Positions 7,299 through 13,134 of a DNA stretch of 15,199 nucleotides are shown piece after piece. The DNA is from an uncultured Chloroflexota bacterium (lineage in GTDB: Bacteria > Chloroflexota > Limnocylindria > Limnocylindrales > CSP1-4), in NCBI GenBank assembly GCA_903928275.1, contig CAIYQJ010000109.1:1-15199 (forward strand). The letters run 5' to 3'. Every line of letters begins with the position of its first letter. Within the stretch, counting starts at the first letter, position 1. The position numbers and the translations under genes were made by a program. The notes beneath the pieces were generated by a model. That model was not told the origin of the DNA and made no database searches. It saw only the letters and a list, made by a program, of their open reading frames with translations.

Positions 7299-7681
7299 GG
7301 CCGCGCCCCCGACCGCGGGTCGTGCGCGGGACCCGCGGTCGGGGGATCCGCGGTCGGGGGGCCGGCCGCGTCATGCGGTGATTCGACATCCGTCGTCCGC
7401 TCCAGGGCGAGCGCATAGCCGCCCCGGCCGTGGTGGAGCCACGACGCGATCCGCGTGATCGTGGCGGTGCTCGCGCCCGTCCGCCGCGAGATCTCGGCGT
7501 AGTGAAGCCCTTCGTCGAGCAGTCGCGCGACCGCCCACCGCTGCGCGAGATCCCGCAGCTCACCGAGGGTGCACAGGTCGCGGAGGAAGCGTTCGACCTC
7601 GTCCTCGTCTCGCAACGACAGGAACGCGCCCACGAGCGCCCGCGTTCCGGGCGTCCGCCAATCCTCGAGGATGGGCTCCAT
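7295..7681 (-). CDS. TrpR-family transcriptional regulator, YerC/YecD (HisR-like)
   Basis: 128 residues against about 100 for Bacillus YerC. A small helical DNA-binding protein of the Trp-repressor superfamily, probably a dimer. The family core is clear: FLRDLCTLGELRDLAQRW, VARLLDEGLHYAEISRRTGA, then the recognition segment GASTATITRIASWL (about 70-83). After about residue 97 there is a Pro/Ala/Asp tail with a five-residue duplication, PPTAD-PPTAG, outside the conserved domain. The start at 7681 has a strong AAGGAG ribosome-binding site 6 bases upstream. It is the first gene of yerC-hisG-hisH-hisF-hisIE and is divergent from hisA. TrpR-like YerC/HisR proteins are known or proposed regulators of histidine genes in Gram-positive bacteria; with that position, control of this operon and hisA is likely. 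The co-repressor (histidine or another ligand) cannot be told from the sequence. Confidence 0.9.
   Translation of the reverse strand: MEPILEDWRTPGTRALVGAFLSLRDEDEVERFLRDLCTLGELRDLAQRWAVARLLDEGLHYAEISRRTGASTATITRIASWLHHGRGGYALALERTTDVESPHDAAGPPTADPPTAGPAHDPRSGARP
7306..7360 (-). promoter_or_regulatory. 16-bp hairpin with duplicated competing arm upstream of hisG
   Basis: On the - strand mRNA, the arm at 7345-7330 (CCCCCGACCGCGGGTC) pairs perfectly over 16 bp with 7321-7306 (GACCCGCGGTCGGGGG), leaving an 8-nt loop. A second copy of 13 bases of the upstream arm (7360-7348) lies just before and can pair with the same downstream arm, so two alternative hairpins are possible. The downstream arm ends in GGGGG, 7 nt before the hisG ATG, so either fold would hide the likely ribosome-binding site. 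The structure lies within the last codons of the yerC-like gene; ribosomes finishing that gene would melt it, coupling the two translations. Confidence 0.55.
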
Positions 7682-7685
7682 CGTC

Positions 7686-7694
7686 CTCTCCTTC
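7686..7694 (-). promoter_or_regulatory. Strong ribosome-binding site of the yerC-like gene
   Basis: Read on the - strand, AAGGAGAGG sits just upstream of the ATG at 7681 (AAGGAG with 6-base spacing). It fixes the start of the regulator. It is one of only two clear Shine-Dalgarno sequences in the window, the other being in front of the EF-G-like gene. Confidence 0.7.
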
Positions 7695-7760
7695 CCGGCA
7701 CAGCCACCGTGGCCGCCACCGCGCTGCAGCGATGCGGGAGGTTGCGGACGACCGGTCCGC

Positions 7761-7789
7761 GCCTCCGCGCCTCCGCGCCTCCGCGCCTC
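7761..7789. repeat. 8-bp tandem repeat (GCCTCCGC, about 3.6 copies)
   Basis: Three perfect head-to-tail copies of GCCTCCGC (7761-7768, 7769-7776, 7777-7784) are followed by a partial copy. On the - strand each unit contains GGAGG, so the 5' leader of the yerC-hisG operon would begin with several Shine-Dalgarno-like motifs far from the real start at 7681. Short repeats of this kind can change copy number by slippage, which would alter leader length but no protein. Confidence 0.6.
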
Positions 7790-7791
7790 TT

Positions 7792-7820
7792 ACTGTAGTA
7801 GCATGCTATCACGATGACAG
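7792..7820 (-). promoter_or_regulatory. Candidate promoter of the yerC-hisGHF-hisIE operon
   Basis: On the - strand, a -35-like CTGTCA (7820-7815) and a -10-like TACAGT (7797-7792) are separated by exactly 17 bases; each matches 4 of 6 consensus positions. Start of transcription would fall near 7785, giving a leader of about 100 nt. The perfect palindrome TAGCATGCTA lies inside the spacer, an ideal place for repression. The -35 box would overlap the first codons of hisA. Confidence 0.4.
7795..7812. promoter_or_regulatory. Palindromic candidate operator (HisR/YerC site)
   Basis: GTAGTAGCATGCTATCAC holds a perfect 10-bp palindrome, TAGCATGCTA (7799-7808), with further symmetric GT...AC pairs at the outer edges, 18 bp in all. 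It lies between the divergent hisA gene and the yerC-led his operon, 1 base before the hisA start codon and within the candidate operon promoter. TrpR-family proteins bind palindromes of about this length. The identity of the binding protein is inferred from adjacency to the TrpR-like gene. Confidence 0.5.
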
Positions 7821-8665
7821 AACCTGACGACGTGGTCGCTCATCTCGACGCGTGGGGCGGCCTGGGCCCGGATGCCGGCGCGGGGGAGCCGCGTGGCGCG
7901 AGCCGTTCCGAGCCCGGCTTCCTCCTGTACCCGGCGATCGACGTCCGGCGGGGACGGGTCGTCCGCCTGTTGCGCGGGGATGCCGCTCGGGAGACGGTCT
8001 TCGGGACGGACCCACGGACGACCGCGGAGGACCTGGTGCGGCGCGGCGCGGCGCGCCTCCATGTCGTGGACCTCGACGGCGCCTTCGGGGAGGGGAGCGG
8101 CGGCGGCGCCATGGCGTCGATCCTCGAGACGGTCGGGCCGGCCGTCGAGGTCCAGGTGGGCGGCGGCCTCCGGGATGCCGCGGCGGTGGAGCGCGTCCTG
8201 GCCCTCGGGGCCGCCCGCGCGATCCTCGGGACGACCGCGCTCGTGGACCCGGCGTCGGTCGGGCGGGCGATCGCCCGGCACGGCCCTGGACGCATCGCGG
8301 TCGCCCTCGACGTCCGAGGCTCGATGGCCGTCGGCGATGGATGGGTCGGCGGCGCCTCGGCCGTCGCGCTCGACCGCGCCATCGCGGTCCTCCTCGACGA
8401 GGGAGTGCATCGGTTCGTCGTCACCGCGATCGAGCGCGACGGCATGCTCGCCGGGCCGGACCTCGACCTGCTGCGCCGGACCCGCGCCGTGGGGGCCCCG
8501 GAGATCGTCGCCTCGGGCGGGATCCGGTCGCTCGACGACCTCGCTGCGGTCGCAGACGCCGGTGCCGTCGGGGCCATCGTGGGGCGGGCGATCTACGCGG
8601 GCGGCCTCGATCTCGCCGCGGCCGCCGCCTGGGCGCGGTCGTGGACCGGCCCCGCCTCGCGCTGA
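7814..8665 (+). CDS. hisA: ProFAR isomerase HisA
   Basis: 283 residues. It is the (beta/alpha)8 barrel that performs the Amadori rearrangement of ProFAR to PRFAR, the substrate of HisHF. Conserved parts: FLLYPAIDVRRGRVVRL with catalytic Asp43, LHVVDLDGAFGE (82-93), VQVGGGLRD (114-121), VALDVRG with Asp166, the hallmark VTAIERDGMLAGPDLDLL (203-220), and ASGGIRSLDDL (233-243). About 36 residues precede the first barrel strand, whereas HisA normally starts within a few residues of it; no ATG, GTG or TTG exists between codon 7 (GTG) and the barrel, so at least 29 extra residues seem real. No Shine-Dalgarno sequence precedes the ATG. It is separate from, and divergent to, the other his genes. A dual HisA/TrpF (PriA) role cannot be ruled out. 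Confidence 0.94.
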   Translation: MTEPDDVVAHLDAWGGLGPDAGAGEPRGASRSEPGFLLYPAIDVRRGRVVRLLRGDAARETVFGTDPRTTAEDLVRRGAARLHVVDLDGAFGEGSGGGAMASILETVGPAVEVQVGGGLRDAAAVERVLALGAARAILGTTALVDPASVGRAIARHGPGRIAVALDVRGSMAVGDGWVGGASAVALDRAIAVLLDEGVHRFVVTAIERDGMLAGPDLDLLRRTRAVGAPEIVASGGIRSLDDLAAVADAGAVGAIVGRAIYAGGLDLAAAAAWARSWTGPASR

Positions 8666-8704
8666 GGGCCGCCGGATGTCGCCGCGGTCCGGTACCGTAG
8701 AGCC

Positions 8705-8755
8705 GTGATCCATCCGTCGGACCGAGCATCCGTCACCCGGGGCCGCCAGCGATGA
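8705..8755 (+). CDS. Possible 16-codon leader ORF before the zinc-ribbon gene
   Basis: A GTG at 8705 opens a 16-codon frame (MIHPSDRASVTRGRQR) whose TGA overlaps the ATG of the next gene as ATGA. A weak -10-like TACCGT ends 6 bases before the GTG, the same spacing seen at the leaderless-looking yebC start. It could be a leader peptide coupling translation to the gene behind it. The evidence is positional only and a chance frame is quite possible. Confidence 0.25.
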   Translation: MIHPSDRASVTRGRQR

Positions 8756-9372
8756 CCCTTCCCGCGGAGCATGTCTGCCTTCGGTGCGGCTACGTGGCGA
8801 CGGGCGCGGCTGCGTTCTGTCGCCGATGCGGCCTTCCGTTCGGCGCGGCACCCCAGGTGGAGGCGCAGGGCGCTCCCGGCGAGTGCCCGGTCTGCTATGC
8901 GCGTGCGGACCGTGGCGGCCTGTACCCGGCACCGGGCGGGGGCCGCACCTCCTATGAGCGCCACGCCTACGACCACGAGCTCCGCCCGGTCGGCGACGAT
9001 GACTGGCTCGAGACGCTGCGGGACGGCGACGAGATCGTCGTCGGCCGCTGGCGCGCTCCCTGGGACCTCACCCGGCGCTACCTGGTCACCGGTCAGTGGG
9101 ACGGAGGGACCGCCCGAACGCTCGTGCACAACGCCGTGATCATCGCGATGGTCGGGGCCGCGCGCGAGCAGGCGAGCGGCGGTCCGGAGGAGCCGGCCGC
9201 GGCGCCCCAGCCGCCTCCGCGATCGAAGCTGTCGCTCGGACGGCTCCATCGTCCGGCACCCGAGCCAGTCGCGGAGCCGGAGCCTGGTGCCCCGACCGAC
9301 GCCGAGCTCGCCGAGGCACGACGGGCGGTCGAGTCCCTCCGCGAGCGGTACCTGCGCGGCTCGCGCCGCTGA
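8752..9372 (+). CDS. Zinc-ribbon protein of unknown function
   Basis: 206 residues, not recognised as a named family. The N-terminus has two CxxC knuckles, C9-C12 and C23-C26, a standard double-knuckle zinc ribbon. A third pair, CPVC (C45-C48), is followed by His71 and His75, which may form a second metal site. A middle part (about 78-136) with DEIVVGRWRAPWDLTRRYLVTG looks like a small folded domain, with no signal peptide. Residues about 140-185 are a Pro/Ala/Glu linker, and 182-206 a charged helix (AELAEARRAVESLRERY). It lies 86 bases after hisA on the same strand, probably with its own promoter, and is convergent with the EF-G-like gene. A role in histidine synthesis is not indicated by its sequence; regulatory or scaffold functions are possible. 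Confidence 0.75.
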   Translation: MTLPAEHVCLRCGYVATGAAAFCRRCGLPFGAAPQVEAQGAPGECPVCYARADRGGLYPAPGGGRTSYERHAYDHELRPVGDDDWLETLRDGDEIVVGRWRAPWDLTRRYLVTGQWDGGTARTLVHNAVIIAMVGAAREQASGGPEEPAAAPQPPPRSKLSLGRLHRPAPEPVAEPEPGAPTDAELAEARRAVESLRERYLRGSRR

Positions 9373-9379
9373 CGCGCCG

Positions 9380-9402
9380 CCGCCCCGCGCGAGGCGGGGC
9401 GG
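9380..9402 (+). terminator. GC-rich terminator-like hairpin
   Basis: A perfect 9-bp stem, CCGCCCCGC (9380-9388) and GCGGGGCGG (9394-9402), encloses a 5-base loop, 8 bases after the zinc-ribbon stop codon. It is followed by GGTGTTG, only a weak T-tract. It lies between two convergent genes, where a terminator for the + strand gene is expected. The other strand shows no T-run beyond the stem. Confidence 0.5.
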
Positions 9403-9441
9403 GGTGTTGCGAACGGGCCGGCGGAAGCGGCCGCGAGCCGC

Positions 9442-11532
9442 TCAGTGGCCGGCGGCCTCGAGCTCCTTCCGGTGTGCCTCGACGATCTTGTCCGCGATGT
9501 GGCCGGGCACGTCCTCGTAGTGGTCGAGCGTCGACGTGAACGTGCCGCGCCCGCCGGTGATCGATCGGAGCTCGGTGGCGTAGCCGAAGAGCTCGGACTG
9601 CGGGACGTGGGCGCTGATCACCTGGAGGCCGCTCCCGGCCGGGTCCATCCCGAGGACGCGCCCGCGGCGGCCGTTGAGATCGCGGCTGACGTCGCCCATG
9701 AAACGCTCGGGCACGCGCACCGCCACGGTCATGATCGGCTCCATGAGGACCGGCTTCGCGTCGTGGACGCCCTGCTTGAGGGCCATGGACGCGGCGATCT
9801 GGAAGGACAGGTCGTTCGAGTCCACCGGGTGGAACGATCCGTCGTAGAGCGTCGCCTTGAAGTCCACGAGCGGGTAGCCCGCGATGACGCCCTCGGCCGC
9901 CGCGGCCCGGACGCCCTTCTCGACGCCGGGGAAGAAGTTGCGCGGGACGGAGCCGCCCACGACCTTCTCGGCGAACTCGAGGCCACCGCCCGGGTTGGGC
10001 TCGAGCTCGATCCAGACGTCGCCGAACATCCCATGGCCGCCGGTCTGCTTCTTGTACCGGCCGTGGGACTGCGTCTTGCCCCGGATCGTCTCGCGGTAGG
10101 CCACCCTGGGTGTGTGCGTGACGATCGCCGAGCCGAACTTGCGCTTCACGCGCTCGGCGATCACCGCGACATGGGTCTCGCCCATGGCGATGAGCAGTTG
10201 CTCGCCGGCGTCGCTGCGTTCCACGCGCGCGGTGGGCTCCTCTTCGAGCATCCGCTGGAGGGCGGGGCCCATCTTGTCGAGGTCCGCCTTCGTCTGCGGC
10301 TCGATGGCGACGACCAGGGTGGGATCGGGGAACTCGAGGGGCGGCAGCGCCAGGGGCCGCTCCCTGGTGGAGAGGACGTCGCCGGTCGCGGTGACCGCGA
10401 GCTTGGCGACCGCGCCGATCTCGCCGGCCCTCAGCTCGCCGACCGGCTCCTGCTCCTTGCCGTGCAGGAACAGCAGCTGGCCGACACGCTCGTCCTCGTT
10501 GCGGCTCGCGTTCCACGCGTGACCCTGGCTGCGCAGGGTGCCGGAGACGACGCGCAGGAACGTGATCCGACCCACGTGCTGGTCCGCTGCCGTCTTGAAG
10601 ACACGCACCAGGAGCGGCCCGTCGGGGTCCGGCAGGACCTCCACGGATGCACCGGACTTCGCGTCGATCGCCGCGACAGCCCCCTCCTCGATGGGGGAGG
10701 GGAGGTAGCGCACGATCGCGTCCGTCAGGCCGCGCACGCCGATCCCCTTCGCCCCGCTGCCGACGAGCACGGGAGCGATGATCGCGTCCTTCACGGCCCG
10801 GTGCACGACCGCCTCGAACTCGGCGTCGGTGATCTCCTCGCCCTCGAGGTACTTCGCGAGAATGTCGTCGTCGGCCTCCGCAGCCGCCTCGAGGAGCTGC
10901 TCGCGGCGCCGGGCGATCTCCGCTGACAGGGAGGCGGGGACCGGGATCTCGACCTCCGCCTTCCCGTCCCAGCGGTACGCCTTGCCGTGGACGAGGTCGA
11001 CATACCCCTCGAAGGTCTCGGCGGCGCCGATCGCGACGTGGAGCGGCGCCATCTTGTCGCCGAACGCGGCGCGAAGCGCGTCGAGCGCCGCGCCCGGGTC
11101 CGCGTTCTCGCGGTCGCACTTGCTGATGAAGACGAGCGCCGGCATCGCGTGGGCGCGCCCGAGGCTCACCGCGAGCTCGGTGCCGGCCTCCACGCCGCCG
11201 GTCGCGTCGAGGAGGATGACCGCACCGTCCGCGGCCGCGAATCCCATCACCACCTCGGCCGCGAAGTCCGGGTAGCCGTGGGTGTCGAGGAGGGTGATCC
11301 GCGTCCCCCCGTGGTCGAACCCCGCGACGGCGAGGCTCAGCGACTGCCGCCGCTTGTGCTCCTCGGGCTCGTGGTCGAGGCTGGCGGTCTCGTCATCGAC
11401 GCGGCCGATGCGCGAGATCGCACCGGCGTCGAAGAGGAGGCGCTCGGCGAGCGTCGTCTTCCCCGCGCCCTGATGCGCGGCGATGACGACGCTCCGAAGG
11501 TGGGGGAGGTCGACGCTCTTGGTCGTGGTCAC
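9442..11532 (-). CDS. Elongation factor G-like GTPase (EF-G2-type paralogue)
   Basis: 696 residues with the full five-domain EF-G plan. GTPase domain: P-loop AHQGAGKTT (19-27), G3 DTHGYPDF (83-90), G4 SKCD (137-140). The later domains are intact, including THTPRVAYRETI (472-483) and QTGGHGMFGDV (496-506) of domain IV and a domain V ending near RGTFTSTLDHYEDVP. It departs from canonical EF-G (AHIDAGKTT, DTPGHVDF, NKMD): the catalytic switch II His is Tyr87, and the preceding Pro is His85. This matches the EF-G-like group whose members are poorly understood; a true fusA should lie elsewhere. The start is the GTG at 11532, with GGAGG 8 bases upstream; an upstream frame to 11811 is open but lacks family similarity. 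Transcribed divergently from yebC. Possible jobs include ribosome rescue or translocation under special conditions. Confidence 0.88.
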   Translation of the reverse strand: MTTTKSVDLPHLRSVVIAAHQGAGKTTLAERLLFDAGAISRIGRVDDETASLDHEPEEHKRRQSLSLAVAGFDHGGTRITLLDTHGYPDFAAEVVMGFAAADGAVILLDATGGVEAGTELAVSLGRAHAMPALVFISKCDRENADPGAALDALRAAFGDKMAPLHVAIGAAETFEGYVDLVHGKAYRWDGKAEVEIPVPASLSAEIARRREQLLEAAAEADDDILAKYLEGEEITDAEFEAVVHRAVKDAIIAPVLVGSGAKGIGVRGLTDAIVRYLPSPIEEGAVAAIDAKSGASVEVLPDPDGPLLVRVFKTAADQHVGRITFLRVVSGTLRSQGHAWNASRNEDERVGQLLFLHGKEQEPVGELRAGEIGAVAKLAVTATGDVLSTRERPLALPPLEFPDPTLVVAIEPQTKADLDKMGPALQRMLEEEPTARVERSDAGEQLLIAMGETHVAVIAERVKRKFGSAIVTHTPRVAYRETIRGKTQSHGRYKKQTGGHGMFGDVWIELEPNPGGGLEFAEKVVGGSVPRNFFPGVEKGVRAAAAEGVIAGYPLVDFKATLYDGSFHPVDSNDLSFQIAASMALKQGVHDAKPVLMEPIMTVAVRVPERFMGDVSRDLNGRRGRVLGMDPAGSGLQVISAHVPQSELFGYATELRSITGGRGTFTSTLDHYEDVPGHIADKIVEAHRKELEAAGH

Positions 11533-11540
11533 TCCGGGGT

Positions 11541-11545
11541 CCTCC
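11541..11545 (-). promoter_or_regulatory. Ribosome-binding site deciding the EF-G-like start
   Basis: Read on the - strand, GGAGG lies 8 bases before the GTG at 11532. This selects 11532 over the much longer open frame that reaches 11811, and the P-loop then falls at the normal distance from the N-terminus. Confidence 0.65.
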
Positions 11546-11611
11546 TGCGGAGAAGGCAGGGATGGGTCCGGCCGTGCGCGAGAGGCGGCGGGCCGAACCG
11601 ACGTTGGCCAC

Positions 11612-11617
11612 ATTCTA
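11612..11617 (-). promoter_or_regulatory. Candidate -10 box of the EF-G-like gene
   Basis: On the - strand this reads TAGAAT, 5 of 6 to the TATAAT consensus, in otherwise very GC-rich DNA. It lies about 80 bases upstream of the GTG start and implies a leader of about 70 nt that carries the Shine-Dalgarno sequence. No convincing -35 box was found. Confidence 0.4.
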
Positions 11618-11679
11618 GCCTCCGCGCGGGGGCGGGTCGGCGGGAGCGCGACGTCGGCGCAGGGCGGGGCGAGGCTCGG

Positions 11680-11693
11680 GCACGCCGGCGTGC
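11680..11693. promoter_or_regulatory. 14-bp perfect palindrome upstream of yebC
   Basis: GCACGCCGGCGTGC is fully symmetric and ends 5 bases before the candidate -10 of yebC, placing it in the promoter spacer where an operator would block RNA polymerase. No regulator gene is adjacent. In GC-rich DNA a chance palindrome of this length is uncommon but not excluded. Confidence 0.3.
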
Positions 11694-11698
11694 TCCCG

Positions 11699-11704
11699 TA
11701 TACT
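11699..11704 (+). promoter_or_regulatory. Candidate -10 box of yebC-ruvC-ruvA (leaderless)
   Basis: TATACT matches 5 of 6 consensus bases. It ends 6 bases before the yebC ATG, so transcription should begin at or within a base of the start codon. No Shine-Dalgarno sequence precedes the ATG, which agrees with a leaderless mRNA. A clear -35 box is not seen. Confidence 0.5.
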
Positions 11705-11710
11705 TCCCGC

Positions 11711-12460
11711 ATGTCCGGACACAGCAAGTGGTCCACGATCAAGCGGCAGAAGGGCGCGAACGACGCCAAGCGCGGCGCGCTGTTCACCAAGGTCGCGCGA
11801 GAGATCATCATCGCCGCGCGGATGGGCGGGGGTGACCCCGACGCGAACTACCGGCTGCGGCTCGCGATCGAGAAGGCGCGCTCCGTCAACATGCCCATGG
11901 ACAACATCAAGCGCGCGATCGAGAAGGCCACGGGTGGCGGCGACGCAGTCACCTTCGAGGAGATCATCTACGAGGGCTACGGGCCCGGCGGCATCGCCAT
12001 CCTCGTCGAGGCGCAGACGGACAACCGCAACCGGACGGCCGCAGAGGTCCGCTCCATGTTCACGAAGTCCGGCGGCCAGCTCGCCGGGGCGGGTGCCGTC
12101 GCGTGGCAGTTCGAGCCGCGCGGCGTCATCGCGGTCCCGCGCGCCGGCGCGGACGCGGACGAGGTCGCCCTCCTCGCCATCGACGCCGGCGCGGACGACA
12201 TCGACACGGAGGCGGACCCCATCGAGGTCTACACGTCGCCGGGGGATCTCGAGAAGGTGCGCAAGGCCCTCGAGGCGGCCGGCGTCAAGGTCGAATCCGG
12301 CGAGATCGCGATGATCGCGCAGAACACGGTCGAGCTCGATGCGCACAGGGCGCGCCAGGCGCTCCGGCTCGTGGAGTCGCTCGAGGACCTCGAGGACGTC
12401 CAGCGGGTGACGGCGAACTTCGACATCCCGGAGGAGGTCTTCGCGGAGCTCGCCGGGTGA
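11711..12460 (+). CDS. yebC: YebC/PmpR family (TACO1-like) protein
   Basis: 249 residues, the normal length. The highly conserved N-terminus SGHSKWSTIKRQKGAND (2-18) is followed by LFTKVAREI, RLAIEKARSVNMPMDNI, the EEIIYEGYGPGGIAILVEA block, DNRNRTAAEVRSMFTKSGG, and a C-terminal part with VYTSPGDLEKVRKALE. Family members act in the cytoplasm as DNA-binding regulators (PmpR) or as translation factors that ease ribosome stalling, as shown for TACO1 and some bacterial homologues. The ATG at 11711 gives the expected first residues; the open frame extends further upstream without similarity. The stop overlaps the ruvC GTG by 4 nt. The yebC-ruvC-ruvA-ruvB order is widespread in bacteria. Confidence 0.96.
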   Translation: MSGHSKWSTIKRQKGANDAKRGALFTKVAREIIIAARMGGGDPDANYRLRLAIEKARSVNMPMDNIKRAIEKATGGGDAVTFEEIIYEGYGPGGIAILVEAQTDNRNRTAAEVRSMFTKSGGQLAGAGAVAWQFEPRGVIAVPRAGADADEVALLAIDAGADDIDTEADPIEVYTSPGDLEKVRKALEAAGVKVESGEIAMIAQNTVELDAHRARQALRLVESLEDLEDVQRVTANFDIPEEVFAELAG

Positions 12461-13134
12461 TCGTCCTGGGGATCGACCCCGGGACGGCCTCCGTGGGATA
12501 CGGCGTCGTCGAGCTCTCCGGGGCGACCCTGCGCGAGGTCGTCCACGGCTGCTTCACCACCTCGCCGGACGAGCCGCTGCCGTCGCGCCTCGCCGCCATC
12601 CACCGCTTCGTCCTCCACCTCGTCGAAGTCCATCGCCCGGATCTCATGGCCGTCGAGCGCGTCTTCTTCCAGCGGAACGCCCAGACCGCGCTCGCGGTGG
12701 GGCATGCCCGCGGCGTCATCCTCCTCGCCGCCGCGGAGCACGGGCTCCCGGTCCGGGAGGCCACGCCGAACGAGGTGAAGCAGGCGGTCACCGGGCACGG
12801 CGCGGCGGGCAAGGCGCAGGTCCAGCGCATGGTCGCCGTCGTGCTCGACCTGGCGGCGCCCCCGACGCCGGACGATGCCGCGGATGCGCTTGCGATCGCG
12901 GTGTGGGCGGCCCACAGCGAGCGGGCCGGCGAGACCATCGGCGCCGCGGTGCTCGATCGGGCGGCAGCGGCACCCATCGACCGCAGGACGTCGCCGTACG
13001 ACCGCGCGGTGCGGGACGCCCTCCGCGGGGAGCGCGAGGCGGCACGTGCGGCCGCCACGGCTGCCACGAACCACGGCCGCGGCTCCGCAGGCGCGACGTC
13101 CGCCCGGCCTCGCCCCGCCGGCACCGGGCGATGA
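12457..13134 (+). CDS. ruvC: Crossover junction endonuclease RuvC with long C-terminal tail
   Basis: 225 residues; RuvC is normally about 160-175. It is the dimeric resolvase that nicks Holliday junctions brought to it by RuvAB. All four acidic catalytic residues are visible: Asp7 (VLGIDPGTASVGYG), Glu67 (AVERVF), Asp140 and Asp143 (PDDAADALAIAVW). The DNA-binding loop GHGAAGKAQVQ (113-123) is typical. Beyond about residue 160 there is a further 65-residue stretch rich in Ala, Arg and Thr, probably disordered and basic, with no match known to me. The GTG start at 12457 overlaps the yebC stop (GTGA), and the stop overlaps the ruvA ATG (ATGA), so translation of the three genes is probably coupled. 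Confidence 0.95.
   Translation: MIVLGIDPGTASVGYGVVELSGATLREVVHGCFTTSPDEPLPSRLAAIHRFVLHLVEVHRPDLMAVERVFFQRNAQTALAVGHARGVILLAAAEHGLPVREATPNEVKQAVTGHGAAGKAQVQRMVAVVLDLAAPPTPDDAADALAIAVWAAHSERAGETIGAAVLDRAAAAPIDRRTSPYDRAVRDALRGEREAARAAATAATNHGRGSAGATSARPRPAGTGR

Noticed and set aside
7682..7790. Histidine attenuator leader peptide or T-box before the his operon
   Set aside because: On the - strand there is no run of CAT/CAC codons, and the leader of about 100 nt is too short for a T-box with its specifier and antiterminator.
7807..7812. TATCAC as the -10 box of hisA
   Set aside because: It ends 1 base before the ATG, so transcription would begin inside the coding region; it is better explained as part of the palindrome.
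11533..11811. N-terminal 93-codon extension of the EF-G-like protein
   Set aside because: No similarity to EF-G, it runs into yebC and the divergent promoter region, and the GTG at 11532 has a proper Shine-Dalgarno sequence.
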